Shown here in pieces: positions 34,798-44,362 of a stretch of DNA of 64,000 nt. The translations under genes were made by a program, and so were the position numbers. The notes beneath the pieces were generated by a model, which was not told the origin of the DNA, made no database searches, and saw only the letters and a program-made list of their open reading frames with translations. Origin of the DNA: Lachnospiraceae bacterium (lineage in GTDB: Bacteria > Bacillota > Clostridia > Lachnospirales > Lachnospiraceae); NCBI GenBank assembly GCA_910575035.1, contig CAJTDL010000026.1, positions 1 to 64,000 of the forward strand. The letters are read 5' to 3'. Within the stretch, counting starts at the first letter, position 1. Each line of letters begins with the position of its first letter.

Positions 34798-36651
34798 ATG
34801 CAGATAAAAAGCCTTACCATCCATAATTTCAAATCCATCCAGCAGGTGCATATTCCTGGTATAGAAAATGCCCTGATCCTGGTGGGGCAGAACAATACCG
34901 GGAAGTCAACGGTTTTAGACGCTATAAGGGCAGTCGGCGGCGCTTATACGATCCGCCCGGAGGACTTCAATGAGGAGGGCTCCAACATTGAAATCGCGGT
35001 ATCCATAGAATATACGGAGGATGACCTAAGGCAGATGCAGAAAATGGGGCTTGTCAGCAGCTACCATAGGTTTGACGCATGGCAGGAGGATTTTTACCGG
35101 AAGCTGCCCTCCTATCAGGATGGGATCCTGCACTTTACCTTTACGGCAAACAGCAAGGGGAAAATCCGCTACCGGGATGGCTATACAAAGCATAACACCT
35201 ATATTCCAGAGATTTTCCCCAAAATCTACAATATGGATACGGAAAGGAACTTAAGGCAATTGGAGGAGAACCTATTATTGCTGCAGGAGGATGGGCTGAT
35301 CAAGCAGATGCGTTCCGACTGCTGCCTGTTCGAGGCTTCTAAAAAATGCCAGCATTGCTTTTCCTGCATGGGCTTGATAGGGCAGAAAAAACCTGTGGAC
35401 CTGAATGCCTTTGAAGCTGCGAAGCTGTTAGACTACAAGTTATACCAGCTGAATTTGGACTCCTTTGCCAAAAAGGTAAATGAAAACTTCAGAAAAAACG
35501 GCGGCATGGAGGAAATCCGGTTTTCCATGAACCGGGATATGGAGCGGATGCTGCAGGTGACAACGGAAATCTACCACCCCCTGCAGAAGATTACACGCCC
35601 CATTAACCGTCTGGGAAAAGGGATGCGGAGCATTTATATGCTTTCCCTTTTGGAAACCTATGCGAAGCTGGAAGGCTCTGTCCCTTGTATTATTATAGAA
35701 GAGGAGCCGGAAAGCTCCCTCCATCCCACCCAGCAGAAAATTTCCGGGGAGATCCTATACCGACTTTCCAAAAGGAACCAGGTGGTTTTTTCCACCCATT
35801 CCCCAAATCTTCTGGCCAATTTCACAACCCGCCAGATCCGGCAGGTTACTTTGGATGAGAAGGGATACACTGCTGTCCGGGAAAAAACAGATATCAGCGT
35901 GATCCTGAATGATCTGGGCTATACAGCCAGTGACCTGATGCATGTGAACTTTGTATTTATCGTGGAAGGGAAGCAGGATAAGTCCCGGCTTCCCCTGCTG
36001 CTGAAAAAATATTATTCGGAAACCTTTGATGAGGATGGGAACCTTTTTCGGATTGCAATTATCACTACCAACAGCTGCACCAATATCCGGACCTATGCCA
36101 ATTTAAAATATATGAATCAGATTTACCTGAAAAACCAGTTTATGATGATTCGGGACGGCGATGGCAAAAACCCGAAAAAGCTCAAGCAGCAGCTTTGCAG
36201 GTATTATAAGGAGCGCAGTCTGGAGGATGTGGATAAGCTGCCCAGGGTAACGAAAAAAAATGTGCTGATCCTGAAATACTATTCTTTTGAGAATTATTTT
36301 CTGAACCCTCAGATTATGGCGCAGCTTGGAGTCGTCAAATCAGAAGAGGATTTTTATGAAATCTTTCTGGAAAAATGGGCCTCCTACCTTCATAAGATCC
36401 GCAGCGGCCAGCATTTGCTGGAAGTGATAGGGGAGGATTTAAAGGCTCCAGAAGATGTCAGGCTTCATATGGAAGAAATCAAGCGTTATCTCAGGGGGCA
36501 CAATCTTTTTGATATTTTCTATGGGAGATACCGGGGGCAGGAGACAGAGCTATTGCAGGCCTATATTGACCTGGCTCCCAGGGAAGAGTTCGCTGATATC
36601 TTGGATGCAATTGATAATTTCATCTATTTTGAAAGCCGCAAGAAAAAATAG
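34798..36651 (+). CDS. OLD-family AAA ATPase/Toprim nuclease
   Basis: 617 residues. N-terminal ABC-type ATPase: Walker A GQNNTGKST (30-38), Walker B IIIEEEPESSLHP (298-310) and STHS with His334. C-terminal Toprim: FIVEGKQD with Glu390 and RDGD (Asp453, Asp455). An insertion in the ATPase (about 170-200) has five Cys at 175, 176, 184, 187 and 190, a possible metal or Fe-S site. OLD nucleases act in phage defence or DNA repair. No UvrD-like (GajB) partner lies next to it. Start has GGAGG upstream. Confidence 0.85.
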   Translation: MQIKSLTIHNFKSIQQVHIPGIENALILVGQNNTGKSTVLDAIRAVGGAYTIRPEDFNEEGSNIEIAVSIEYTEDDLRQMQKMGLVSSYHRFDAWQEDFYRKLPSYQDGILHFTFTANSKGKIRYRDGYTKHNTYIPEIFPKIYNMDTERNLRQLEENLLLLQEDGLIKQMRSDCCLFEASKKCQHCFSCMGLIGQKKPVDLNAFEAAKLLDYKLYQLNLDSFAKKVNENFRKNGGMEEIRFSMNRDMERMLQVTTEIYHPLQKITRPINRLGKGMRSIYMLSLLETYAKLEGSVPCIIIEEEPESSLHPTQQKISGEILYRLSKRNQVVFSTHSPNLLANFTTRQIRQVTLDEKGYTAVREKTDISVILNDLGYTASDLMHVNFVFIVEGKQDKSRLPLLLKKYYSETFDEDGNLFRIAIITTNSCTNIRTYANLKYMNQIYLKNQFMMIRDGDGKNPKKLKQQLCRYYKERSLEDVDKLPRVTKKNVLILKYYSFENYFLNPQIMAQLGVVKSEEDFYEIFLEKWASYLHKIRSGQHLLEVIGEDLKAPEDVRLHMEEIKRYLRGHNLFDIFYGRYRGQETELLQAYIDLAPREEFADILDAIDNFIYFESRKKK

Positions 36652-36660
36652 GCACGAAAA

Positions 36661-36704
36661 AACTGCTGCAATCACTGTCTCACAGTTATTACAGCAGTTT
36701 TCCG
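36661..36704 (+). terminator. Intrinsic terminator after the OLD-like gene
   Basis: AAAACTGCTG...CAGCAGTTTT stem, extended inward by ACTGT/ACAGT, centred at about 36686. Confidence 0.7.
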
Positions 36705-36795
36705 TTTAATCAATTCTGTTCATCAATCTCTTATATCCTAATAAATATGAAACTCTATATTAAAGACAAAGGTACATTGCGAATAACTGATTAAA

Positions 36796-36996
36796 TTAGC
36801 CTACTACGGTTACGTTTACCGCCTGAGGTCCCTTGGAACCTTCTGTCACATCAAACTCAACGGATGCGCCTTCTTCTAAGGACTTAAAGCCTTCCATGTT
36901 CAATCCGGAATAATGAACGAATACATCGTTTCCAGATTCATCAGAAATAAAGCCATATCCTTTTTGGTTGTTAAACCACTTTACTGTACCTTGCAT
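36796..36996 (-). CDS. csp: Cold-shock protein (CspA family)
   Basis: 66 residues, one cold-shock domain: [15 protein letters not shown] (RNP1) and DVFVHYSGL (RNP2). It binds single-stranded RNA/DNA and melts secondary structure. Start at 36996 with GGAGG seven bases ahead; an upstream ATG lacks a ribosome site. A conserved single-gene unit. Confidence 0.95.
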   Translation of the reverse strand: MQGTVKWFNNQKGYGFISDESGNDVFVHYSGLNMEGFKSLEEGASVEFDVTEGSKGPQAVNVTVVG

Positions 36997-37101
36997 GTCA
37001 GTACCTCCAAAACATAATCTTTTTATTAGCAACGTATGTCTACAATATCATATATTTTACAAAATGTAAAGGAAAAATTAATTTATTTTTTGGAAAATAT
37101 T

Positions 37102-37608
37102 TCAAGAGAGTAATTCATAGGCAATTTTGTGCTTTTTAAAAAAACGCTGTACCATATCATCCCATCCCTGCCCTAAAGATTTGTCCATGGAAAATACCTT
37201 GCAGGATATGCCTGTGGTGCATAATAGACGTTTATCCTGGTATTTCAGGTTGAGGTACATTCCGGTGACGTCCTCTGGCGCAAAGCTGTTCTGGATGGAA
37301 GCAATGGTGCGCCTCTGGTTCTCAGAAGACAGTAGAAATACGAATTTGAAGGAAGAAGGGGTGCGCTTTCCCTTGATCAGTTCAAAACAGGCGGGGCGCA
37401 CAAGGGAAAAAGGGATATAGGCTTCCTGGGCTGCCAATGGATAAGGCTCATCCTCTGGGCTAAAAAAGTCTGCATGGGAATGGCCGTCCAGCATCCAGGC
37501 CATATAGGTAGTAATCGAGCCCTCTGCTAAGAGAAAAGAGTCGAAGGCGTCTGTGCGCAGCAGTATATGCATAAATTCTTTGATATTCAGAATAGATAAA
37601 GCAATCAT
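37102..37608 (-). CDS. DUF5721-like conserved protein
   Basis: 168 residues, soluble. Contains FMHILLRTDAFDSFLLAEGS and RPACFELIKGKRTPSSFKFV, as in the DUF5721 family of Lachnospiraceae. Function unknown. AGGAGG precedes the start. Confidence 0.65.
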   Translation of the reverse strand: MIALSILNIKEFMHILLRTDAFDSFLLAEGSITTYMAWMLDGHSHADFFSPEDEPYPLAAQEAYIPFSLVRPACFELIKGKRTPSSFKFVFLLSSENQRRTIASIQNSFAPEDVTGMYLNLKYQDKRLLCTTGISCKVFSMDKSLGQGWDDMVQRFFKKHKIAYELLS

Positions 37609-37811
37609 GGTTTCCTCCTAAAAATCAACCTTTCACCACATTTTTCGGTTACAATGGACAGTATAGCACAAAATGCGGCAGGCAACAAGATTCCCTTAGG
37701 GATAAAATGGAAACGAAATTTTCTGGAAAAATCCAGGTTTTTATAGTATAGTAGTAGACAGTGATTTTGAAATGCCGCATATTAAGAAAAGGGAAGGAAA
37801 AGGAGGCGCAC

Positions 37812-39101
37812 ATGATGCAGGTGGCAGAAGGGTTATTTCATTTGCTGGAAAAAGGAACCAGCGCAGTTATGGTGGTAAGGGAGGCGGCGCAGAGGCTTGC
37901 GTCAGCAGGATTTCAGGAGCTTTATTTCAACCAGTCCTGGGGCCTTACAGAGAATGGGAAATACTATGTGAAGCATCACGACACTTCATTGTTTGCATTT
38001 ACAGTTGGGGAGTGGGTGGCGCCCCGGTGCGCAGTGCGTATTGGGGCAGCCCATACGGATTTTCCCTGCCTGCGGGTGAAGGCGAACCCAGACCTGTGTA
38101 CGGCAGGCTATGCCCAGGTAAATGTGGAGGTATATGGAGGGGCAATCCTAAATACGTGGCTGGACCGCCCATTGGGGATTTCCGGGCGCGTGGCGGTTCA
38201 GAGCGGGGACGTGATGCATCCGGATATGCGTTATATTTCCATAGAGCGCCCATTGCTTGCCATACCGAACCTGGCAATCCATATGGAGCCGGAGATCAAC
38301 AAAGGGAAAGAACTGAATAAACAGACGGATATGCTGCCAATCCTGGGATTGGCAGAGGAAGGGCTGAATAAGGATAAAATGCTGCTGCGTTTTTTGGCGG
38401 AGGAGCTGCAGGTGGAAATGGACAAGATCCTGGATTTTGAATTGTGGGTTTATTGCCAGGAACCGCCCAGGCGTTTGGGCATGCAGGAGGAATTGATCCT
38501 GTCCCCCAGGCTGGACAACCTCACTTCTGTGCAGGCGCTGCTGGAAGGGCTGCTGAAGGCCAGGAGGGAAGAGGGGCTGAATGTGGTGGCGTTATTTGAC
38601 CATGAGGAAATTGGGAGCCATACCAAGCAGGGGGCGGGTTCTTTGATCTTGCAGCATTTGCTGGAAAAAATTTATGACAGCTTGGGGAAAACGCCTGCCC
38701 AGGCAAGGGAGAGCCTGTATGACGCCTTTCTTTTGTCATTGGATGTGGCTCATGGCTTGCATCCCAATAAAAAGGGGAAAATGGATATTACAAATCAGCC
38801 AGTGTTGGGCAAGGGGATCTGTATCAAAGAGGCCAGCGCCCAAACCTATGCTACGGATTGTGAGGCGGTAGCGATCCTAGAGCAGATCTGCAGGAAATCA
38901 AAAACGCCTTACCAAAAGTTTGTGAACCGGTCAGATATGCGGGGCGGCGGGACATTGGGCGCTATTGCGTCTTCCATTTTGCCTGTGCGTACAGTGGATG
39001 TGGGTGTGCCCATCCTGGCCATGCATTCAGCAGTAGAGATGATGGCGGCAACGGATATGGAGGCGTTAACAAGGCTGGCGACAGCATATTTTATGGAGTA
39101 G
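37812..39101 (+). CDS. M18-family aminopeptidase
   Basis: 429 residues. The zinc ligands lie in AHTDFPCLRVKANP (near the start), FDHEEIGSHTKQGAGS and the final MHSAVEMM. The family trims N-terminal acidic or neutral residues from peptides, in the cytoplasm. Start at 37812 with GGAGG five bases upstream; an adjacent ATG at 37815 is equally possible. The plus-strand open frame at 37772-38320 in another frame is a shadow. Confidence 0.9.
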   Translation: MMQVAEGLFHLLEKGTSAVMVVREAAQRLASAGFQELYFNQSWGLTENGKYYVKHHDTSLFAFTVGEWVAPRCAVRIGAAHTDFPCLRVKANPDLCTAGYAQVNVEVYGGAILNTWLDRPLGISGRVAVQSGDVMHPDMRYISIERPLLAIPNLAIHMEPEINKGKELNKQTDMLPILGLAEEGLNKDKMLLRFLAEELQVEMDKILDFELWVYCQEPPRRLGMQEELILSPRLDNLTSVQALLEGLLKARREEGLNVVALFDHEEIGSHTKQGAGSLILQHLLEKIYDSLGKTPAQARESLYDAFLLSLDVAHGLHPNKKGKMDITNQPVLGKGICIKEASAQTYATDCEAVAILEQICRKSKTPYQKFVNRSDMRGGGTLGAIASSILPVRTVDVGVPILAMHSAVEMMAATDMEALTRLATAYFME

Positions 39102-39149
39102 CTGAATGGGAACATTTTGGCTGAGGTTTTGAGCAGAAGGGAATAGAGA

Positions 39150-40349
39150 ATGGAGCAAAGAAAAAAGAGATGGGTTCTACTGCTCCTTGCCCTGTTATGC
39201 AGCGGGGTATGGATGCAGGCTTGTACGCCAGAGGATGCCTGGGAGCTTTTTGAAGCAGGCGTGGAGTTTGAAAGTGTCCATACAGGGCAAAAGCAAAAGC
39301 AGCAGCAGGCACAGGAGCCAACGGCAGATACCAAGCAGATAGAGCCTCCTACCAGAAGCCGGATTTCCACAGGGAAATACGCCTATGAGCGTTTGGGGGA
39401 GCAGGAGAAAACCGCCTATGATGAGATGCTGTCGGCTATTTTGGCCCAGGAAGAAAAAATCAGGCTTTCCACGCTGGATTTGGATGTGATGCAGCGAGCC
39501 TATACTGGCATTTGTGAGGATTATGGCGGGCTGTTTTGGGTGGAGGGGTATGTGTACACCCGATATACCAAAGGGGATGAGCTGGTTAGCCTGGAATTTG
39601 CTCCCAAATACACGATGTCTGAGGGGGAGCGCAGGAGCATCCAGGGGCAGATTGACAGTACGGTGGAGGAATGGCTGGGAGGGATCTCCATTAGCGACCC
39701 TGACTATGAAAAGGTGAAATATGTGTATGAACTGCTGGCCATGAATACAGAATATGTGCCAGGCGCAGAGAACAGCCAGAATATTATCAGCGTATTCCTT
39801 ACCCGCCAAACGGTATGCCAGGGGTATGCCTGTGCCGTGCAGTACCTGCTGGGGCAGCTGGGTCTGGACAGCGTGATCGTTTCAGGCGATGCCCGCGGTG
39901 AAGCCCATGCCTGGAACCTGATCTGTATAGAGGGGGAGTATTACTATATGGATGCCACCTGGGGAAATACCGAATACCGTAATGGGCAGGGAGAGGGGAC
40001 GCCCTTTACAGACTATAATTATATGGCTATGACCACAGAGGAAATGCAGAGGGAGCATACTCCGAATACGGATTTGGAATTGCCCGAATGCACGGCATTT
40101 GACAGTAATTATTTTGTGAAAGAAGGGAAATATATAACAGAATGGGATCCGGACAGGATCGGGGGGCTGCTTGCAGAAGCCTGGGCCAATGGGCAGGCAG
40201 TTACCCTGCGGTTTTCAGAGGAAGCCTTAAAAGAGCAGGCGTTCCAGTACTTCATTACAGAGGGCCGTATTGCAGATTATTGTGGCGAGATAAAGGAGAT
40301 CAATTATATGAATGATGATACCTGGGCGGAGATTAGCTTTTTATTTTGA
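39150..40349 (+). CDS. Transglutaminase-domain lipoprotein
   Basis: 399 residues. Lipobox WMQAC gives Cys25, so it is surface-anchored. After a Gln-rich linker (about 45-65), the transglutaminase/protease fold (about 180-280) shows the triad Cys223 (TVCQGYAC), His253 (EAHAW) and Asp268 (YYMDATWG). Such proteins may cleave or crosslink cell-wall or surface proteins. Confidence 0.85.
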   Translation: MEQRKKRWVLLLLALLCSGVWMQACTPEDAWELFEAGVEFESVHTGQKQKQQQAQEPTADTKQIEPPTRSRISTGKYAYERLGEQEKTAYDEMLSAILAQEEKIRLSTLDLDVMQRAYTGICEDYGGLFWVEGYVYTRYTKGDELVSLEFAPKYTMSEGERRSIQGQIDSTVEEWLGGISISDPDYEKVKYVYELLAMNTEYVPGAENSQNIISVFLTRQTVCQGYACAVQYLLGQLGLDSVIVSGDARGEAHAWNLICIEGEYYYMDATWGNTEYRNGQGEGTPFTDYNYMAMTTEEMQREHTPNTDLELPECTAFDSNYFVKEGKYITEWDPDRIGGLLAEAWANGQAVTLRFSEEALKEQAFQYFITEGRIADYCGEIKEINYMNDDTWAEISFLF

Positions 40350-40801
40350 CAAATGATACAAAAAACCTTTTCAATCCTGAATATTTATGTTAGTATTAAG
40401 TAGTATCAAAAACCACATAGAGTGACAATGAAAATTAGATAAAGGATTTTTGATATTAAATATAAAAATAAGAAATACTAGTATAACCAGTGCTGAATAC
40501 CTTCATGTTTGGCGTAGAATATTTTTCTGAGAGCGCTGTATTACAAACGCAGGCGTAGAATATTTTTCTGAAAATGCTGTATCACAAACGCAGGCGTAGC
40601 GGTGGCTGCTCAGAGGCTTGGGAAGCAAGCGCTGCCAGGAAAATAGGCAAGCAAAACATAAGATTATTTAGCCAGGTTATACTAATGTACTGACACACTG
40701 GATAAAACAGTGAAAATATGCAGGCATATCCTGAGGCGGAAAAGGGATTTCTTTTCAGTGGCGCATGGGTATAGGACAGCATAAATATTCAGGAGGGATA
40801 C
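40350..40801. other. Gap with a short tandem repeat
   Basis: About 450 bases, AT-rich. A 41-bp repeat (40511-40592) is annotated separately. No gene seen. Confidence 0.5.
40511..40602 (+). repeat. 41-bp tandem repeat, 2.2 copies
   Basis: Units 40511-40551 and 40552-40592 begin ggcgtagaatatttttctga and end acaaacgca, differing at 4 positions. A third begins ggcgtag at 40593. Confidence 0.8.
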
Positions 40802-41650
40802 ATGGGCTATAAGATTGTAATCGACAGTTGTGGGGATTTGCCAGAGGGGTTAAAAGGGGACAGCCGTTTTGAATCAGTGCCATTGGAGATTTTTGTGGAT
40901 GATTACCATATTGTGGATGATGCAGGCTTTGACCAGGCAGAATTTCTCAAAAGGGTGAAGGAGAGCCCGAATTGCCCCAAATCTACCTGCCCCTCACCAG
41001 AACGTTATATGGAAGCATTTGACTGCCAGGCAGAGCACGTCTATGCAGTGACCCTGTCTTCCCAGCTCAGTGGCTCCTATAACAGCGCAGAATTGGGCAA
41101 AAAGCTGTATTTTGAGGAAAAAGGGGAAGGGGGCGCTCCCAAAATCCATGTATTTGATTCCAAGTCTGCTTCTGTAGGGGAGACCATACTGGCTATGAAG
41201 ATCCAGGAATTGGAAGAAGAAGGGCTGGGGTTTGAAGAAGTAGTGGCAGGAGTAGAGAGTTTCCAAAAGGAGATGAATACCTCCTTTGTGTTGGAAACCT
41301 TAGAGACTCTTCGGAAAAATGGGAGGCTCAGCAACCTGAAGGCTTTTGTGGCAAATACGCTGAACATTAAGCCTGTTATGGCAGGCACCAGGGAAGGCGC
41401 CATTTGCCAGATTGGGCAAGCGCGCGGGATTGGCAAGGCAGTGGATAAAATGATCGCAGACCTGGTTGCCAAGACGAAGAACCCCAGGGAGAAAATCCTG
41501 GCAATCGCCCACTGCAACTGCCCCCAGAGGGCGGCAGAGGTAGTGGAGAAAGCCAAGAAGCTGGCAGAATTTAAAAATATATTTGTGGTGGAGACTGCTG
41601 GGATCAGCAGTATGTATGCCAGTGATGGTGGGATCATAATCGTGGCATAG
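40802..41650 (+). CDS. DegV-family fatty-acid-binding protein
   Basis: 282 residues. VIDSCGDLPEGL start, SQLSGSYNSAELG and VLETLETLRKNGRLSNLKA match DegV. In Gram-positive bacteria FakB relatives bind fatty acids for the kinase FakA. No fakA nearby. GGAGG precedes the start. Confidence 0.9.
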   Translation: MGYKIVIDSCGDLPEGLKGDSRFESVPLEIFVDDYHIVDDAGFDQAEFLKRVKESPNCPKSTCPSPERYMEAFDCQAEHVYAVTLSSQLSGSYNSAELGKKLYFEEKGEGGAPKIHVFDSKSASVGETILAMKIQELEEEGLGFEEVVAGVESFQKEMNTSFVLETLETLRKNGRLSNLKAFVANTLNIKPVMAGTREGAICQIGQARGIGKAVDKMIADLVAKTKNPREKILAIAHCNCPQRAAEVVEKAKKLAEFKNIFVVETAGISSMYASDGGIIIVA

Positions 41651-41768
41651 GCAGTATGTATGCCAGTGGCAGAATGGCCATGGCTGAAGTAATGTGGATT
41701 TGCTGTAGTACAGCTATTGCCAGAGGGCAAGGCAAGGATTTTTCCAGCGTGATATGGGAAGCCTGGGG

Positions 41769-42218
41769 TTATTGGATATCAGAAGGCTGATACCTGGCTT
41801 TTTCCAGCGCCACCTGGATTGCCTGCAGCAGCACCATGGAGGTATACTGGTTGTCGTCCCCATAAGAAATATTTTCCAGGGACTGCTTTTTGTAAATTTG
41901 CTGGCTGAGGTTGTCTAAGGCTGGCTGCATCAGCGGGTACATGGCAGCTGTGGCCTCATCCAGGTTTACCAGGGAAATGGAATTGATGTGGTTATCGTCC
42001 ACCACTACTTCCACATCAATGGCATTGTCGTTTAACTGTATGGAGGATGTATATACCCCCGCTGTATATTGCATGGTTTCCGCTGCAGCTTTTTCTTTCT
42101 GGTCTGGCAGGAACATGAAAATCAGCAATAGGATCAGCAAAATTCCCAGTACTGCAAAGATCGCTGTGTAGATCAGCTCCTTTAAATGCAGGACTACAAT
42201 CTTGGTTTTTGAACTCAT
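41769..42218 (-). CDS. Membrane-anchored FMN-binding-like protein
   Basis: 149 residues. One N-terminal helix (about 16-40) then an extracytoplasmic domain. YTAGVYTSSIQLNDNAIDVE...VVVDDNHINSI and QYTSMVLLQAIQVALEKA resemble FMN_bind domains, but the FMN-accepting SGATxTS motif reads YGDDNQYTS, so covalent flavinylation is uncertain. Function unknown. Confidence 0.65.
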   Translation of the reverse strand: MSSKTKIVVLHLKELIYTAIFAVLGILLILLLIFMFLPDQKEKAAAETMQYTAGVYTSSIQLNDNAIDVEVVVDDNHINSISLVNLDEATAAMYPLMQPALDNLSQQIYKKQSLENISYGDDNQYTSMVLLQAIQVALEKARYQPSDIQ

Positions 42219-42296
42219 AGGCCTCCTCCTGAACTTATCTTTGTTCTACTATATGAAAGAATTAAAAAAAATATGAATAAGTTTTCAAAAAGGCTA

Positions 42297-42325
42297 TTGA
42301 CAAATGAAAGAAATTGTAGTATAGT
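42297..42325 (+). promoter_or_regulatory. Promoter of tRNA-Gly
   Basis: TTGACA (42297-42302), 17 bases, TATAGT (42320-42325), about 54 bases before the tRNA. Confidence 0.7.
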
Positions 42326-42378
42326 ACATATTGTTCGGCGGTACTGTTAGAGACAGCGTTGCGGTTCTATATTAATAG

Positions 42379-42449
42379 GCAGATATAGTATATCGGTAGT
42401 ACATCAGCTTCCCAAGCTGAGGGGGTGGGTTCGACTCCCATTATCTGCT
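42379..42449 (+). tRNA. tRNA-Gly (CCC)
   Basis: 71 nt. Acceptor GCAGATA/TATCTGC with T73; anticodon stem CAGC/GCTG with loop TTCCCAA, so anticodon CCC; T-arm GGTTCGACTCC. CCA is not encoded. Confidence 0.9.
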
Positions 42450-42460
42450 TTCTATAAGGT

Positions 42461-42495
42461 ATACTCCAATGGGATTGTTCCATTGGAGTATTTTT
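42461..42495 (+). terminator. Terminator of tRNA-Gly
   Basis: ATACTCCAATGG / CCATTGGAGTAT, perfect 12-bp stem, then TTTTT. Confidence 0.85.
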
Positions 42496-42747
42496 ACGTT
42501 ATAGGAAATGGCGTTGTAAATCCCTATAATGCAAAAATTTACAGCACTGGGGCAAAAAAGGGACTAGCTGCTCATAGTAAGTTTTCAGAAATTAAGGTTT
42601 TTTAAGTGCTATAGCCTGTTATTTCTTAAGGATTTCTTAATTCCAGAAAATAGATTGTTTCTTTAATTTTTCTATGCTATAATCCGAAATGGTAATGCGT
42701 AGAATAGTAGTGTGTTATATTATATATGAAGTAGAAAGGTGAGTTTC

Positions 42748-43428
42748 ATGAAAGAGAAGTTAAGGGATGTGCTCTATCGTTACAGGCATGGGTGGATTTT
42801 ATCCTATCTGTTGATTTATCTGGTGTGGTTTGCTTATTTGGAACAGACAGTTACCAGGCGTTTCCATGTGATTCATATGACTGTGGATGACTATATCCCG
42901 TTTGTGGAGGTATTTATCATTCCTTATCTTTTGTGGTTTGGGTATGTGGCGGTAGCAGTGGCTTATTTCTTTTTTAAGGATGTGCAGGATTACTATAGGC
43001 TATGTATCTTTTTGTTTGTGGGAATGACAGTGTTTTTGGTGGTATCAACCGTATATCCGCATGGGCATTGCCTGCGTCCAAGGGTGTTTGAAAGGGATAA
43101 TATTTTCATTGACATGGTGAAGGCGCTTTATATGGTAGATACGCCTACAAATCTGTTTCCAAGCATCCATGTGTATAATTCCATTGGGGTGCATATTTCC
43201 ATAATGCAGAGTGGTCGGCTGAAAGAGAGGAAATGGATTCGGAGGGGGTCATTTGTGCTGATGGCATCCATTATTGCAGCTACGATGTTTTTGAAACAGC
43301 ATTCGGTATTCGATGTGATTACAGGGTGCATTATGGCAATTGTAATGTATACACTTGTGTATGGGGTGAACTTTCAGGCAAGTGGAAAACGGGTATACGA
43401 GAGGCAAAGCCAGTATCGGGGAATATAG
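42748..43428 (+). CDS. PAP2-superfamily membrane phosphatase
   Basis: 226 residues, about five helices. FPSIHVYNS and KQHSVFDV provide the phosphatase motifs with conserved His; RPRVF lies before them. PAP2 (type 2 phosphatidic acid phosphatase, inositol-phosphotransferase-like subgroup) acts on lipid or undecaprenyl phosphates at the membrane. The start at 42748 is preceded by AAAGGTG; a GTG at 42739 is less likely. Confidence 0.85.
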   Translation: MKEKLRDVLYRYRHGWILSYLLIYLVWFAYLEQTVTRRFHVIHMTVDDYIPFVEVFIIPYLLWFGYVAVAVAYFFFKDVQDYYRLCIFLFVGMTVFLVVSTVYPHGHCLRPRVFERDNIFIDMVKALYMVDTPTNLFPSIHVYNSIGVHISIMQSGRLKERKWIRRGSFVLMASIIAATMFLKQHSVFDVITGCIMAIVMYTLVYGVNFQASGKRVYERQSQYRGI

Positions 43429-43612
43429 TCTTGGCAGAAAAGCCATAAGCAGTATGCTGGTTTTTCTAATGCTTTCAAAAAGTGGCAAAAAAGGTATGGG
43501 AAAATAAAAGCGTCATATAAGTATGCAAACGTAACTATACATTATAAAACAGCAGAGCTGTTTTCCCGCCCTGAAAGGGCATGAATTATGGGGTGCCTCA
43601 GAGGGTATAGAT

Positions 43613-43652
43613 TCTGGCGGATAAACAAGGAAAAATGTTTATCCGCCAAAAC
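43613..43652. other. Hairpin with 12-bp stem after the PAP2 gene
   Basis: TGGCGGATAAAC / GTTTATCCGCCA around a loop of about ten bases. No U-run on either side, so not a typical terminator. Confidence 0.5.
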
Positions 43653-43682
43653 AATTAATAATCTAAGTACAGGTGGCATTCT

Positions 43683-44078
43683 TTAAACAGAATATTGGCT
43701 TTTTTCAAGCCAGGTTCTGTTTTCTGTGCTTTTGCCCCAGGCATCCAGGGCAAGTTGGTAAGTTTCTGAAACCTTATCATCCAGCGCTTTCAGGTCTTTT
43801 CGGATTTCAATCTGTCCTGCCCTTAGGGATGACACATTGGATTCTACTTTGTCCAGACGATTTTCGATTCTGTCAAATCTGGAATCCATAGCGTCAAGCC
43901 TGGAATCCATAGCGTCAAGCCTGGAATCCATAGCATCAAGCCTGGAATCCATAGCGTCAAGCCTGGAATCCATAGCATCAAGCCTGGAGTCCATCTTGTC
44001 AAGTCTGTTGTTGATAGGGGATAATTTTTGCTCCATTAAATCTGCTATTGCTTTTAAGTCATTTTTGTCTAGGGACAT
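43683..44078 (-). CDS. Coiled-coil protein with heptad repeats
   Basis: 131 residues. Five or six perfect heptads MDSRLDA (about 29-70) are encoded by a 21-bp DNA repeat, flanked by similar degenerate heptads (NRLDKMDS, NRLDKVES). The protein must form a long coiled coil; it resembles small Clostridial proteins of this kind whose role is unknown. Heptad number can change by slippage. Confidence 0.75.
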   Translation of the reverse strand: MSLDKNDLKAIADLMEQKLSPINNRLDKMDSRLDAMDSRLDAMDSRLDAMDSRLDAMDSRLDAMDSRFDRIENRLDKVESNVSSLRAGQIEIRKDLKALDDKVSETYQLALDAWGKSTENRTWLEKSQYSV

Positions 44079-44158
44079 AATACTACACCTTCTTTCTGTT
44101 GGTGCTGTGCTGGTAGGAACCAGTATAACACAAAAGAAGGGGAAAGTCTATGATAATG

Positions 44159-44362
44159 TCATTTTTTTTCTAGTACAAGAATTTCATTTATGGGGCAGCA
44201 CAAATAGCAGCAGATCTTTTCTAATATGTCAAAGCTCACCCGTGTGGTGCGGTTGTGGCACAGGTTCCGAAGGGTAGATACAGATATTCCAGTGTCCTTT
44301 GCCAATTGGTTTTGGGATATGCGTTTCTCGTCCAAAAGCTGGCTTAACATAACTTTTATCAT
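44159..44362 (-). CDS. XRE-family small regulator
   Basis: 67 residues, one helix-turn-helix: LLDEKRISQNQLAKDTGI and VSTLRNLCHNRTTRVSF. Start at 44362 with AGAGGTG seven bases upstream; an ATG at 44401 is less likely. YozG-like. Target unknown. Confidence 0.8.
   Translation of the reverse strand: MIKVMLSQLLDEKRISQNQLAKDTGISVSTLRNLCHNRTTRVSFDILEKICCYLCCPINEILVLEKK

Noticed and set aside
37772-38320. 182-codon glycine-rich open frame
   Set aside because: It lies in another frame of the M18 aminopeptidase gene and has no separate support.
42379-42449. tRNA-Gly as an integration site
   Set aside because: No duplicated 3' tRNA end or integrase was found beside it.
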